A stretch of DNA of 64,000 nt from NCBI RefSeq assembly GCF_000331735.1, contig NC_020126.1, positions 7,691,501-7,755,500 of the forward strand, read 5' to 3'. Positions 25,898 through 35,856 of the stretch are shown here, one piece after another. Below the pieces are notes generated by a model. The model had not been told where the DNA came from. It saw only the letters and a program-made list of their open reading frames with translations, and searched no databases. Source of the stretch: Myxococcus stipitatus DSM 14675. Lineage in GTDB: Bacteria > Myxococcota > Myxococcia > Myxococcales > Myxococcaceae. Every line of letters begins with the position of its first letter. The stretch's first letter is position 1. Both the position numbers and the translations under genes were made by a program.

Positions 25898-25926
25898 GCT
25901 CCCGAGGGGACTCGGCCCTCGGGAGC
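25898..25926. terminator. Strong bidirectional terminator-like hairpin at the end of the eCIS operon
   Basis: GCTCCCGAGGG (25898-25908) pairs perfectly with CCCTCGGGAGC (25916-25926) over a 7-nt loop: an 11-bp GC-rich stem. It lies 4 bp after the plus-strand lipoprotein stop and 6 bp after the last eCIS gene's stop at 25933, so it can serve both directions. Confidence 0.65.
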
Positions 25927-25932
25927 AGCGGA

Positions 25933-28900
25933 CTACCCGCCGGAGCTGCTCCGGCGGAACATCTCCGCCAGGGCCCTGCCGAGCGCGAGGCCGCCCTGCC
26001 TTGCAATCTCCACGATGCGGTCGGCCAACTGCTGCTGCTCCGCCGTGGGCGGCTGTCCGCGCGAGATGGAGTTCAGCAACTGCTGACGGATGTCGGCCGC
26101 CTGTCCGTACGCGCTCATGGACGTGAACTGGTCGCCCACCACATTCCGCTTCAGCGACCTCACGCTGTAACCACACAGCAGCGAGGAGACGGGGAAGTAG
26201 CGCGCCCACAGCGCGTTCAGCGGATTGAGCGCGGTCTGCGGCGGCAGGCGATACGACGCGGCGATCTGCCGTGCCCAGACGAACTGGTGGGCGTGCGACT
26301 GCGCGCTGGTCAACATGGCCCGCAGCTCGGCGTCGCTCACGTCGTCCATCTGCCCCCACGTCGACCGGAGGGAGGTGCCCTCGACCGAGACCTCGAACCG
26401 CTGCGCCCCCGTCGCCACCGAGCCCCGCAGGTCGAACACCAGCTCCGGCCGCGCTCCGTTCGCCTCGATGCTCGCGATGACCCGGCGAGACTCGTAGCGG
26501 CCCGGCCCGAAGGACGCCCGGAGCGTCTGCGGGGTGAGCTGGATGAGGAGGTTCGGCTCCGGGAAGTACACCGAGCGCGGGTCGACGGAGGCCATCGCCT
26601 GGCGTACGGCCATGTCGAGCTGCCCGCTGAGCCGCGTCCTCAGGTCCGCCGTCTGTCCCGTCAACGGAGGGTCCATCCGCAGCTCGAACTCGTAGCCACC
26701 CGTCGCGACGATGGGGGCGCCTCCATCACTCTGTCGACGCCCTCGGCGGGACCTCGGCCCCACGTCGCGCACCATCGCGTTGAGGATGCGGTCGAAGCGC
26801 TGGAAGAGGGCCTCGTTGCCGCCGGCCCCGGCCCCTTCTCGCGCCGGGTTGAAGTTGACGGTGTCCGGGTCGGAGACGTGGACGAAGACGGTGTCCGCGC
26901 GCCGCAGCAGGCCCGCTCGGAAGGACGAGGTCTCACCGGCCTGGAGGAGCTGCGTGCGCAAGGCCCCGTAGGGGATGATGGCCGCGTTGGAGCGGTTGCG
27001 CGCCTCCTCGGCCTCGGCCGCCGTCCGGGACGCGGGCGGCGTGAGCTGCGCGTCGTTGTAGACACGCCGCACGTCGGCGACGCTCGCGGCTTCGGCGCCC
27101 GTCTCGCGGTCGGCCCAGCGAGGTCTCCACATCAACCCGAAGACCGCCCACGGATACGCGGCCCCCGCGCCACCCGAGGCGCGCCGGGTGACCTCGGCGA
27201 CGTTGCGCCCGGCCAGGTCGTCGACGGCGTTCACCGCGACGACCAGGCTGAAGCGCTGCCCCGCTTCCTGCGGTGAGCCGAAGGCGGAGAGGTACTGGGT
27301 CGCGATGGAGGCCGGCTGAGGCCCCCCGAGCGACACGGGCGTGTTGCCGATGTACCCGCGCGGAGACCTCGCGCTCGCGGGCCCGCTCAGCTGCCCGCCT
27401 CGGGACTGGCCCACCCGCGCGGTCTGCACGACGCCCGGCTCCGTCTTGATGCGGTAGCGGAACGCCTCTCCCGCCGGCACGGTCTCGTTCAGCGCGTTGG
27501 TGTTCTGCCGCGCCGTCGGGTTGACCTGGCCCTGCACGTCCCAACGGCGACCCGCGGCAACCACCGTCAGCGTCTGGAAGCCGTACCGCATCCGGATGGC
27601 GGTGAGCAGCGGGGTGAGCACCGCCCCGCCGACGCGCCTCCCCGCGAACCGGTTGACCGCGGTCACCGCCGCCGCCATGCCCAGCCGGAGCCGCTCGGCG
27701 GGGTCCTGCGGCAAGCCCGCCTGGGCGATGAACCGGCCCAGCCGCCGCGCCTGCGCGACAATCCACTCCACCACCCGGTCGAGGCCCCGGTCGATGGGCT
27801 GGCGCACGCGGTTGATGACCCCCGTCACCGCGTCGCTCACCCGGCCCAGGCCCGCGATGCGAGCCAGGAAGCTGATGACGAGCGTCAGCATGCCCGCCAT
27901 CGTCCGCTCCACCCGGCTCGCCGCGGGAGCCAGCGCGCCGCTGGCGATGGCCGCCAGCGAGTCGATGAACGACGCCGCCACCTGCGAAATCTGGCGCAGC
28001 CGCTCCACGAAGAACATCACCGTGTTGTAGATGGCGATGATGGCCTGGATGAACGCGCCCGCGGGGTTGAGGCTCGTCAGCAGGCGCGTAATCGCCGCCT
28101 GCACCACGCGGTCCTTCACGAAGGTCATGATCTGCTCCATGACCATGTCGCGCAGGTTGGTGAGGCTCTCGAGAATCTTCTGCCACGCCGCCGCGGGTCC
28201 CTGCGTCACCAACGTGACGACCAGGTCGAACGCGGTCTCCATCGCTCGCACCGCGGGCTCGCCGACGGCGCGCACCAGCTTCTGGCGGATGTTCTGCCAG
28301 GTGAGCCCCAGCACGCTCAGCACGAACTTGAGGATCTCCGGCAGCGTGAGGCCCTGCGGGATGTAGATGCCCGCGCCGCCCATCGCGCCCGTAATCCAGC
28401 CGACGAGCGAGGCCCGCAGGTGGGTCAGGAAGTTCGTGGAGAACTGCCGGAAGCCCATGATGCCCGCGCGCACCAGGTTGCCGATGAAGCCGATGGGGTT
28501 GCGCAGGATGGTGCGGAACGTCGCCGCCGCCTTCTTCAGGTACGGCATCACTCCGGGCGCCACCACCGCGAAGATGATTTCGAGCAGGTTCCAGACCGCC
28601 TCCCCCGCCCAGCTGATGAACCGGCCGATGAAGCCGCCGAACACCGCCCCCACCTTGGAGAAGGCGCGCGGCAGGAGGACGATGTCCATCAACTCCAGCG
28701 AAGTGAAGGCCCGGACGAACAGGCCCGGAATCTCCCGCACGAAGCCCATCAGCGCGCCCATGGCGCCCTGGAACCAGGCCCAGGCACGCGCCACCGCGTT
28801 GGACTGCTTCAGGTTGTTCCAGACCTCCTCCTGGCCAATCAGCTTCATGAAGCCGCCAATCAGCGTGTCGGCGTTGCGAGGCACCGGGTCTCCGGTGACG

Positions 28901-30096
28901 GGGTCCTCGCCCAGGATGGCCTTCAGCAAGTCGTAGCCGCGCGTGCCCTCCGCCAGCCGGCCCAGGGGGCGCAGGATGGCGTCCTTGATGAACTTGATGA
29001 TGCCGGTGATGAGCCCCTTGCCGAAGCTGATGATGCGGTCGATCGGCTCGGTGAAGATGCGCTTGGCCCGCTCCCAGACACCGCCCAGATCGAAGATGTC
29101 CGACCAGCTCAGCGAGTCGAGGAAGCGGTCGATGCCGTCCTTGATGAGGCGGCCCGTCATGCCCAGGGAGCTGATCTGCTGCTCCACCCAGGCGCCCACC
29201 TTCTCGAAGACGCCATGGTTGTCCAACGCCTGGGTGATGAGATTGCCCCCGGGGATGAACTCGACGATGGCCCGCAGGATGTTCGCCGCGCTGCGGTCCA
29301 CGCGGCTCATGTTGATGGGGTTGACGCCCAGGATGATGGTGAACATCCGGAAGCCGGGGATGTTGTAGGCCTTGTCCGCGAAGTAATCGAGCGCGTCGCT
29401 GATGCCCAGGCGTTGCACCTGCGGCGCCGACTGCTGCGTCACGGTGACGTCCTCGCTGCGATGGACGGTGGCCTGCTGGGGCGCGGCGCCCTGCTGGATG
29501 GTGTGGGTGAGCTCGTGCGCGATGAGCTCCTGGCCGTCCGCGCTGTCCGGGCGGTAGCGGTCCTTGCCGAAGTAGATTTGATTGCCCACCGTGAAGGCCT
29601 GGGCATTGAGCTGGCGGCTCAGCTGCGCGGCCTTGGAGCCGGTGTGGATGCGCACGCCGCTGAAGTCCGCCTTGAAGCGCGGCTCCATGAAGCGGCGGAC
29701 ACTCAGCGGCAACGGGGCTCCCGAGGAGCTGCTGTTGGCGATGTCCGCCGCGACGTTGGAGGCCACGTTGGGCTGGCCCTCGGCCTTGCGCTGCATCATC
29801 CCCACCGCCTCCGCGAACCGGGCGACGTGGGGGGACTTCATGCCGCGACGCGGGCCATCCCCGAGCTTCTCGTCCAAGGCGGACTTGCGCTGGACGCTGG
29901 CCTCACCGCCCGAGGCCATCACGGTGGGCTCGGGCGCGCCCATGCGCATGACCTTCTTCGCGGTGGACTCGGCCTCCACCTCCGCGGAGTCCTTGGGCGA
30001 GGACACCCGGAGCGGGCTCTGCGCGACGGGATGCGCCGCCGGGGCCGGACTCGTCGTCGCGGCGCGATTCACCGTCTTGGGCTGGGCGGTTTCCAT
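25933..30096 (-). CDS. eCIS-core DUF4157 protein, candidate cargo/effector
   Basis: The 1387-aa product is the last gene of the injection-system operon, 3 bp after the ATPase. Residues 1-120 are Ala/Ser/Pro-rich and probably disordered. Residues about 125-205 form the DUF4157 (eCIS core) domain, with LPLSVRRFMEPRF, FSGVRIHTGSKA and the metalloprotease-type HELTH (194-198). About 240-815 is a long series of amphipathic and hydrophobic helices (GFVREIPGLFVRAF, GNLVRAGIMGFRQF). About 815-1387 is a compositionally different alpha/beta region ending in RRSSSGG, with no recognised family. DUF4157 is a hallmark of eCIS loci and is often fused to toxins; here the C-terminal part could be a toxin, which is inference. 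Confidence 0.8.
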   Translation of the reverse strand: METAQPKTVNRAATTSPAPAAHPVAQSPLRVSSPKDSAEVEAESTAKKVMRMGAPEPTVMASGGEASVQRKSALDEKLGDGPRRGMKSPHVARFAEAVGMMQRKAEGQPNVASNVAADIANSSSSGAPLPLSVRRFMEPRFKADFSGVRIHTGSKAAQLSRQLNAQAFTVGNQIYFGKDRYRPDSADGQELIAHELTHTIQQGAAPQQATVHRSEDVTVTQQSAPQVQRLGISDALDYFADKAYNIPGFRMFTIILGVNPINMSRVDRSAANILRAIVEFIPGGNLITQALDNHGVFEKVGAWVEQQISSLGMTGRLIKDGIDRFLDSLSWSDIFDLGGVWERAKRIFTEPIDRIISFGKGLITGIIKFIKDAILRPLGRLAEGTRGYDLLKAILGEDPVTGDPVPRNADTLIGGFMKLIGQEEVWNNLKQSNAVARAWAWFQGAMGALMGFVREIPGLFVRAFTSLELMDIVLLPRAFSKVGAVFGGFIGRFISWAGEAVWNLLEIIFAVVAPGVMPYLKKAAATFRTILRNPIGFIGNLVRAGIMGFRQFSTNFLTHLRASLVGWITGAMGGAGIYIPQGLTLPEILKFVLSVLGLTWQNIRQKLVRAVGEPAVRAMETAFDLVVTLVTQGPAAAWQKILESLTNLRDMVMEQIMTFVKDRVVQAAITRLLTSLNPAGAFIQAIIAIYNTVMFFVERLRQISQVAASFIDSLAAIASGALAPAASRVERTMAGMLTLVISFLARIAGLGRVSDAVTGVINRVRQPIDRGLDRVVEWIVAQARRLGRFIAQAGLPQDPAERLRLGMAAAVTAVNRFAGRRVGGAVLTPLLTAIRMRYGFQTLTVVAAGRRWDVQGQVNPTARQNTNALNETVPAGEAFRYRIKTEPGVVQTARVGQSRGGQLSGPASARSPRGYIGNTPVSLGGPQPASIATQYLSAFGSPQEAGQRFSLVVAVNAVDDLAGRNVAEVTRRASGGAGAAYPWAVFGLMWRPRWADRETGAEAASVADVRRVYNDAQLTPPASRTAAEAEEARNRSNAAIIPYGALRTQLLQAGETSSFRAGLLRRADTVFVHVSDPDTVNFNPAREGAGAGGNEALFQRFDRILNAMVRDVGPRSRRGRRQSDGGAPIVATGGYEFELRMDPPLTGQTADLRTRLSGQLDMAVRQAMASVDPRSVYFPEPNLLIQLTPQTLRASFGPGRYESRRVIASIEANGARPELVFDLRGSVATGAQRFEVSVEGTSLRSTWGQMDDVSDAELRAMLTSAQSHAHQFVWARQIAASYRLPPQTALNPLNALWARYFPVSSLLCGYSVRSLKRNVVGDQFTSMSAYGQAADIRQQLLNSISRGQPPTAEQQQLADRIVEIARQGGLALGRALAEMFRRSSSGG

Positions 30097-30099
30097 GGC

Positions 30100-31479
30100 C
30101 TAGAGCGACCGCCCTTCCTTCAAGAGCTCGCGGCGCAGCCCCTCCTCCACGTCCTCGAGCAGGAGGGTGTTGCCGCCCCGGCCCAGCGCCTTGAGCGAGG
30201 AGTAGCGGACGACGTTCATGATGGTGCCGCCCGCGACGTCGAACCGCTCCGCGAGGCGGGCCAGGTCGATGCGCGCCTCCAGCTTCGCCTTCGCGGGGAA
30301 GGCCTCCTTCCACAGGCGCAGGCGCTCTCCCGGCCGGGGCACGGGGAACTGCACCACCGAATGGAAGCGGCGCACGAAGGCGTCGTCGATGTTGGCCTTG
30401 AAGTTCGAGGCGAGGATGACGACACCGTCGAACTCCTCGATGCGCTGGAGCAGGAAGCTGATCTCCTGGTTGGCGTAGCGGTCGTGCGAGTCGTCCACGC
30501 GGGTCCGCTTGCCGAAGAGCGCGTCGGCCTCGTCGAAGAAGAGAATCCACCGCTTGTGCTCGGCCAGGTCGAACACCCGCCCGAGGTTCTTCTCCGTCTC
30601 GCCGATGTACTTCGAGACGACCATGCTCAGGTCGACCTTGTAGACGTCACAGCCGCAGTGCTTCCCCAGCAGGCACGCGGACAGCGTCTTCCCCGTCCCC
30701 GGAGGGCCGTAGAAGAGGCTGGTGAAGCCCGGACGCAGCTTGTGCCCCATGCCCCAGTCGTGCAGCAGCTCGCGGCCATGCAGCACCCAGCTCTTCACCT
30801 CTTCCAGTTGCTCCAGGGTGCTCTGCGGAAGGACCAGGTCCTTCCAGTCGAGCTCCGTCTGGATGAGCCGCGCCGGGAAGTCGCTGTTGAAGGTGGGCTT
30901 GCGCTCCAGGCCCGTGGTGAAGCGGTGCAGGTACTCGCGCGAGAGCGTCAGCACGCCGCCGAGCTGGGACTCACCCGCGGCCACGGGGGACAGGTGCAGC
31001 ACGTTGTGGCGCGCGAGGAAGTGGTCGCCCTCGAACAGGCGCGTCGCCTCGAAGCGCGCGGTCAGGTCGTCGCCCGACAGCAGGAAGGCCGCCGTCTCTC
31101 CCGTGGGGAGGAACCCACCGTGGTTGGCGCCGTGCGCGCCGCCGAACTCCGTGAAGCCGCGCTGGGTGGCCTCGTTGCGCGTCCACAGCACGTCGAGCAG
31201 CTGCGGCCGGACATGGGGCAGCAGCGCGAGCAGGAGGATGAGCCGCTGCGGCGGCGGCACCTGGTGCTGCTGGATGAACGAGGCATACGGCGAGCGGCTC
31301 CCGTCGAGCGACGGAGGCGGCAGGTCCCTGGGCTCCGGGTGAGGCTCCGCCCCTGGACCGAAGTAGGACTTGAGCCGGGCATCGAGGAACCGCGCGAACC
31401 ACTCGAACTCGCGCTCGAGGTCCTTCGCGTTGTCCGTCAGTGCGTCGGCCATTCCGTGAAGATTGGTTGTCTCATCCAT
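30100..31479 (-). CDS. eCIS AAA+ ATPase (Afp15-like)
   Basis: From ATG 31479 the product is 459 aa (ATGs at 31506 and 31452 are also in frame; all overlap the end of the preceding gene). A helical N-terminal half precedes an AAA+ module with Walker A YGPPGTGKT near residue 255, Walker B ILFFDEADALFGKR near 311, sensor-type VVILASNFKANID and an arginine-finger region with DDAFVRRFHSVVQF. Such ATPases are encoded in all Afp/PVC-type operons and are needed for particle assembly or release rather than for contraction. Position between the tape measure and DUF4157 genes fits. Confidence 0.88.
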   Translation of the reverse strand: MDETTNLHGMADALTDNAKDLEREFEWFARFLDARLKSYFGPGAEPHPEPRDLPPPSLDGSRSPYASFIQQHQVPPPQRLILLLALLPHVRPQLLDVLWTRNEATQRGFTEFGGAHGANHGGFLPTGETAAFLLSGDDLTARFEATRLFEGDHFLARHNVLHLSPVAAGESQLGGVLTLSREYLHRFTTGLERKPTFNSDFPARLIQTELDWKDLVLPQSTLEQLEEVKSWVLHGRELLHDWGMGHKLRPGFTSLFYGPPGTGKTLSACLLGKHCGCDVYKVDLSMVVSKYIGETEKNLGRVFDLAEHKRWILFFDEADALFGKRTRVDDSHDRYANQEISFLLQRIEEFDGVVILASNFKANIDDAFVRRFHSVVQFPVPRPGERLRLWKEAFPAKAKLEARIDLARLAERFDVAGGTIMNVVRYSSLKALGRGGNTLLLEDVEEGLRRELLKEGRSL

Positions 31480-33101
31480 GGCAGCTTCACCGTGCCGATT
31501 CCCCACGGAATGGCCCCCAGCAGGACATCGAAGGCCTGTGACTCCACGCGGAGCAGCAGGCCGTGTTCTTGTTCACGCACGAAGCCCCGGCGTCGCAGGA
31601 ACGAACCGCGCAGTCCCTGCACCGAGGTGTTCTTCAGCGCCTTCCAGTGTTCGACGACGGCCTGGAGCAGCGCGTCCGCCTCTTCATGGTCCGAGGGCTG
31701 GAGCAGCCCGCTGGAGACCGGAAGGTGCGCATCGGGCTTCAGGCCGAGCAGCAGCTTGATGAAGTCCAGCTCGAACTCGTGGACCTCTCCCTCACCCACC
31801 GCCAGCAGGTGGAGCAGCGCCGCGGCGCGAGGCAGCGTGTCGGCGGGGAGCTCCGGCCGCTTCGCTTCCTTGACGCCGGTGCTCTCGAAGAAGCGAGACA
31901 GGTACGGGTGCAGGAGCAGCAGCCCCGCGTGGCTCACCGGCAGGAGGAAGGGCTCCGCCTCCGCGCCTGGCCCCGAGGGACGGGCCGCGACACGCGGCGC
32001 CTCCTGCTCGTGAGCCCTGTCGGGAGACGGCTCGGAGCGCTCGCCGGAGAGGGCCTCGCGAGGAGGCAGGACCCGCGGCCCGACCTCGCCCCGAGGCGGC
32101 GCTTCCGTCAGCGCCAGCCAGCGCCGGAACAGCGAGCCCACGACCTCTGGAAGCCTCGACGTCAGCGCCTCCGCGGTCCGGCCGCCGCTGTCTCCCACCG
32201 CGCGCACGAGGTGCGCCACCAGCTCTTCGGCGGAAGCCACCTCGGGCCCGGTGCGGCTCGCGGACAGGAGCACCGAGGCGAGCAGCAGCCGTGCGTCTCG
32301 GGAGAGCGCCGGCGTGACCTCGCCACTCAGCGCCACGATGGCCCGGGCCACCTCCGCACCCCAGTCGCCCTTCGCCAACCCCGTGGCGATGACAGCCCAC
32401 TGCACGATGGGGAGCAACTGGAGCAGGCGGAAGGAGAAGGCCACCCCACCAGCGTCGAGCCCTGTCCGTGAGCCAGGACGCATCCTCAGATGTTCGAGCG
32501 CCTCGGGCGCCTCCAACCGCAGCGTCTCGAGGACCTGCTCCCGCTCCAGTCCCGCCAGGGCCCAGGGCAGCGAGCCGGTCTCCAGGTAGTGACTCCGGAG
32601 CTGCCCGAGCCCCGCCGGGCCCAGCGTGCTCAAGGGCTCCGCGCGCTCGGCGGAGACACCCTCGACCGCGCCTCGTCCCACGCCGGCCTGCCTCACCTGC
32701 TCGAGTCCCCGACCCGCCGCGACGTCGCGCGGGCCTGGGACTCCCGTCGTATCTCCTTCGCCTCTCGCGACGCTCCCGTGCGCCTCCGCCTGTCCTCCCA
32801 CCGCGCCTACGGCCCCGCGGCGGACCGCCTGGCTCAGCTGCTCCCGCACCTGCTGGTAGAGCAGCTCGGGCAACCGCTCCGCGAGCCCCTCCGTGCCAGC
32901 GATGCGCAGGTGAAGCTCCAGCCTGGGCAGATGGACGACGGCGTCCCCCGGCGCGACCTCGTCGAAGGCGCGCTCGAAGGCGGGCAGCAGCACGCCCTCC
33001 ATCTCGTCGCGCACCTGCTGGCGCGCGGCGAAGGCCTCCTCCGAGGTCCGCGTCTGGACTCGCCAGCGTTGCCGGCGAATCCTGTGGGGGAGCGGCGCCA
33101 T
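31437..33101 (-). CDS. Contractile injection system tape measure protein (Afp14-like)
   Basis: The 554-aa product begins HRIRRQRWRVQTRTSEEAF and continues with AFERAFDEVAPGDAVVHLPRLELHL, the N-terminal signature of CIS tape measure proteins. The body is helical, with Leu/Ala-rich segments and Pro/Arg/Ser-rich linkers (about residues 330-385), and ends in a more conserved C-terminal helical part (FIKLLLGLKPDAHLP). It should set the length of the tube-sheath trunk. The gene starts 4 bp after the stop of the 904-aa gene and overlaps the ATPase gene at its end. Confidence 0.75.
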   Translation of the reverse strand: MAPLPHRIRRQRWRVQTRTSEEAFAARQQVRDEMEGVLLPAFERAFDEVAPGDAVVHLPRLELHLRIAGTEGLAERLPELLYQQVREQLSQAVRRGAVGAVGGQAEAHGSVARGEGDTTGVPGPRDVAAGRGLEQVRQAGVGRGAVEGVSAERAEPLSTLGPAGLGQLRSHYLETGSLPWALAGLEREQVLETLRLEAPEALEHLRMRPGSRTGLDAGGVAFSFRLLQLLPIVQWAVIATGLAKGDWGAEVARAIVALSGEVTPALSRDARLLLASVLLSASRTGPEVASAEELVAHLVRAVGDSGGRTAEALTSRLPEVVGSLFRRWLALTEAPPRGEVGPRVLPPREALSGERSEPSPDRAHEQEAPRVAARPSGPGAEAEPFLLPVSHAGLLLLHPYLSRFFESTGVKEAKRPELPADTLPRAAALLHLLAVGEGEVHEFELDFIKLLLGLKPDAHLPVSSGLLQPSDHEEADALLQAVVEHWKALKNTSVQGLRGSFLRRRGFVREQEHGLLLRVESQAFDVLLGAIPWGIGTVKLPWMRQPIFTEWPTH

Positions 33102-33105
33102 GGGA

Positions 33106-35820
33106 CTAGACGCCCTTCATCGTCATCATGTTCGTGATGACCGACGCCAGCATGGGCTTGCCCGACGTGCTCACCTTCTGGAGCCCGTTCTTCGCGGTCC
33201 TCAGTCGAGAGGAGTCGAGCTTCATCATCTGCTGGCCCGCCTCGGTCAGCGCCTTGTACTCCGCGCTGCCGACGGCGACGTCCTGCCCCGACGTCGAGAC
33301 GGTCCGCGCGGTGGTGGAGATGGCCGCCGCCAACTCCTGCTGCGCCAGGGTGAGGTCCGCGCGCAGGCGCGTCTTCACCGCCTCGGTGATGCCCGGCTCC
33401 AGCATCTGGTTGCGCACGAAGTCCACGCGCTGGCTCGTCATCTCCAGCTCGCGCAGGTTCATGTCCAGGTAGTTCGTCGGAACCCGGGAGGGCGCCTCCT
33501 TCAGGGAGGGGCTCTTCACGATGATTTCGAAGGACTCCTTGATGCCGCGGAAGTAGTCCTCCGTCGGCTTGATGACCTCCATGATCCTCGGGTCGACGGC
33601 CTCCTGGCGGAAGATGTCCAGCCGCTCCCGCACGTACTTCTGGACGGGGGGCAGGACCTTGATGCCGTTGGTGACAATCCAGCCGGGCTTGACGTCCGGA
33701 CGCGGCAGCGGCTTCTCGTCCACCACCTGCTCGACGGGCTCGGGGCAGTGGTAGGAGAGCATGAAGTCCGCGACCACGGTGTTCGTGAGGTCGTAGACGA
33801 GGACGAACGTCCCGCCTCGCGCCACGCCGGCGAAGTGCTCGGCACCCGGGTTCTCCGTGAGGAACTTGTTGAAGAGCAGCTTGTCGTCCTCGCCGCCCTC
33901 CCAGACGGAGATCTCCTCGTCCAGCCAGTCGAGCCACCAATGGTGCGGGTTGCCGATGTACGCATCGAAGGGCGTGACGAACTCGGTCTTCACCGCGTTG
34001 CCCAGCTCGTACTTGAACTCGCCGGCCGCCTGCATCGCGTCGCGCATGTCGGCCTTCAGCACCGCCTTGTTCGTCTGGTAGTCCCCGTACTGCTTCACCA
34101 GCTGCGACCTGGCGCCCGTGGCCTTGGTCTGGACGGCGGTGTTCTTCTGCGTCGCCGTCTCCTTCACCGTGCGCGCCGGCGTGCCCTGCCCGTCCTCGGG
34201 GATGTCGCGGACCTGCCCCAGGTCCACCGCGGCGAACACCTGGTTCTTGAAGGTGGTGCTGAACGAGAGGACGTCATCCATCTGATGCGACAGCTCCTGG
34301 CGCACCATGTGGTGGAGCCGGTGCATGTCCGTGTAGCGCCGGCGCTTGCGCGGCAGCCGCGTCCGGTCCGTGCCCAACATGATGGAGCGCACGATGAAGG
34401 GCAGGTTGCGGTTGCGAATCTCCGTCTGGAGCGCCGCCGTCACCGTCTCCACGTTGCCGCCCAGGTGTCCTTCGATGCGGAAGAACGGGAAGCGCCCCAG
34501 CTGCGCGGTGAGCGGGCTGGCCGCCGCGCCCTGCGCGTTGTACTGGGCCGCGTTGTAGGAGTAGTTCGTCGCCTCCGCGCCCCGCTTGCTGCGCGCGTAG
34601 CTCCAGGTCCGGTGGATGTTCGCGTCGTAGTAGTAGGGGATGGCGCGCTCCTCCAGGCTCTGGTCCTCGAAGAGGCTGGGGGTGACTCGCACCGGCAACG
34701 TGCCCGTGGGCAGCACGAAGGTGGTGATGAGCGCGTGGAGCTTCTGCGCCAGGAAGCGCGCGTGGCGCAGCTGCTCCGTCGTCGCGCTGGCCGCGGGCGC
34801 CGGGTAGTAGCCCGTGCGGTCCTCCGGCGCGCTCGCCGCCACGCCCCCGAGCAGCAGGTGCTTGGGGAAGGCACTCACGTCGGGGCTGCACACCGTCGTC
34901 TCGCCGAAGAGCTGCTCGCGGAACGCCTCGTGGGTCTCCACCACGTCCTTGAGGAAGCCGTAGTAGTACTGGATGCCCGTGCCCGTGCTCGCGAAGGACA
35001 CCTGGAGCGAGGCCAGCCGCTCGAGCCAGAGGGAGGTCGGGTCGCCCAGGGGGAACAGGTCCGCGAGGAAGCCCGCGCAGTTCGCGTAGACGCGAGGCAG
35101 CGCGCCCAGCAGCTTCGTGTGGATGCTGTTGCAGGCCGCCCGGTACACCCCGGCCAGGTCGTTCAGCGACGCGGCGGCGGTGATGGACGGCCGGTCCGCG
35201 ACCACGGGCGTCAGCGCACGGGCCGCGCGGTCCGGCGTGGTGAAGGTCTCCTTGAGGCGTGAGACGTTCGCCCGGTCGAGGAGCAGCACCTTGGGCGTGT
35301 TCACCACCGTCTTGCCCAGGTTGTCGCAGTCGGTGCCGGAGCAGATGTCCTCGTCCGCCTCGTAGCTCTCCACCAGCAACGCGGCCACCATCGTGCCCAG
35401 CGTCCGCTGGGTGCGGGAGGCGAACTCGCTCAGGGGAAAGACATTGCCCGGGGCCTGCGCGCCCTCCCGGACCAGCTCGAACAGCGCGATGCGCGCCGGT
35501 CCGACACCGAAGGGCGTGTAGTCCGGCGCCGCCACGTCATATTCCTTGAAGCGGTCGAACACGGCGTGGGCGGACAGCCGGGCGAGGTCGCCGTCGGTCG
35601 TCACCCCCACGCCTCGCGACACCGTCACGCGGTTGGCGGCGAGGGACACCTGCAGACCGCAGGAGATGCCCACGCCCGAAAGGCTCACCCGTGTCAGCCG
35701 CTCCTGGTCGTCCAGATAACTGGAGACGCTGTTGAGCTGCTTCTCGGTCAGGACCTGGTCCTTCTCGAAAACGGTGTAGCCGGAGGAAATGCTGCTCAAG
35801 TTGATGAGTGCTTGCGCCAT
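33106..35820 (-). CDS. eCIS-associated protein in the tail-fibre (Afp13) position
   Basis: The 904-aa product starts with NLSSISSGYTVFEKDQVLTE and LSGVGISCGLQVSLAANRVTV, a beginning I recall from eCIS-type clusters of several phyla but cannot assign to a domain. The middle (about residues 250-560) has Tyr-rich and Asn-rich segments; the C-terminal 200 residues are helical with coiled-coil character. In Afp/PVC operons the gene between Afp12 and Afp14 is the receptor-binding fibre Afp13. This protein holds that slot but shows no collagen-like or adenovirus-type fibre repeats, so it may be an unusual fibre, a baseplate plug or an assembly factor. Confidence 0.55.
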   Translation of the reverse strand: MAQALINLSSISSGYTVFEKDQVLTEKQLNSVSSYLDDQERLTRVSLSGVGISCGLQVSLAANRVTVSRGVGVTTDGDLARLSAHAVFDRFKEYDVAAPDYTPFGVGPARIALFELVREGAQAPGNVFPLSEFASRTQRTLGTMVAALLVESYEADEDICSGTDCDNLGKTVVNTPKVLLLDRANVSRLKETFTTPDRAARALTPVVADRPSITAAASLNDLAGVYRAACNSIHTKLLGALPRVYANCAGFLADLFPLGDPTSLWLERLASLQVSFASTGTGIQYYYGFLKDVVETHEAFREQLFGETTVCSPDVSAFPKHLLLGGVAASAPEDRTGYYPAPAASATTEQLRHARFLAQKLHALITTFVLPTGTLPVRVTPSLFEDQSLEERAIPYYYDANIHRTWSYARSKRGAEATNYSYNAAQYNAQGAAASPLTAQLGRFPFFRIEGHLGGNVETVTAALQTEIRNRNLPFIVRSIMLGTDRTRLPRKRRRYTDMHRLHHMVRQELSHQMDDVLSFSTTFKNQVFAAVDLGQVRDIPEDGQGTPARTVKETATQKNTAVQTKATGARSQLVKQYGDYQTNKAVLKADMRDAMQAAGEFKYELGNAVKTEFVTPFDAYIGNPHHWWLDWLDEEISVWEGGEDDKLLFNKFLTENPGAEHFAGVARGGTFVLVYDLTNTVVADFMLSYHCPEPVEQVVDEKPLPRPDVKPGWIVTNGIKVLPPVQKYVRERLDIFRQEAVDPRIMEVIKPTEDYFRGIKESFEIIVKSPSLKEAPSRVPTNYLDMNLRELEMTSQRVDFVRNQMLEPGITEAVKTRLRADLTLAQQELAAAISTTARTVSTSGQDVAVGSAEYKALTEAGQQMMKLDSSRLRTAKNGLQKVSTSGKPMLASVITNMMTMKGV

Positions 35821-35856
35821 ATCGCTTGCTCCCGACGAGCCTTCTCGGTCCCGCTC

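Noticed and set aside
28420-32013. Long plus-strand open frame opposite the eCIS ATPase and tape measure genes
   Set aside because: Low-complexity Arg/Glu-rich translation spanning three real minus-strand genes; a high-GC shadow.
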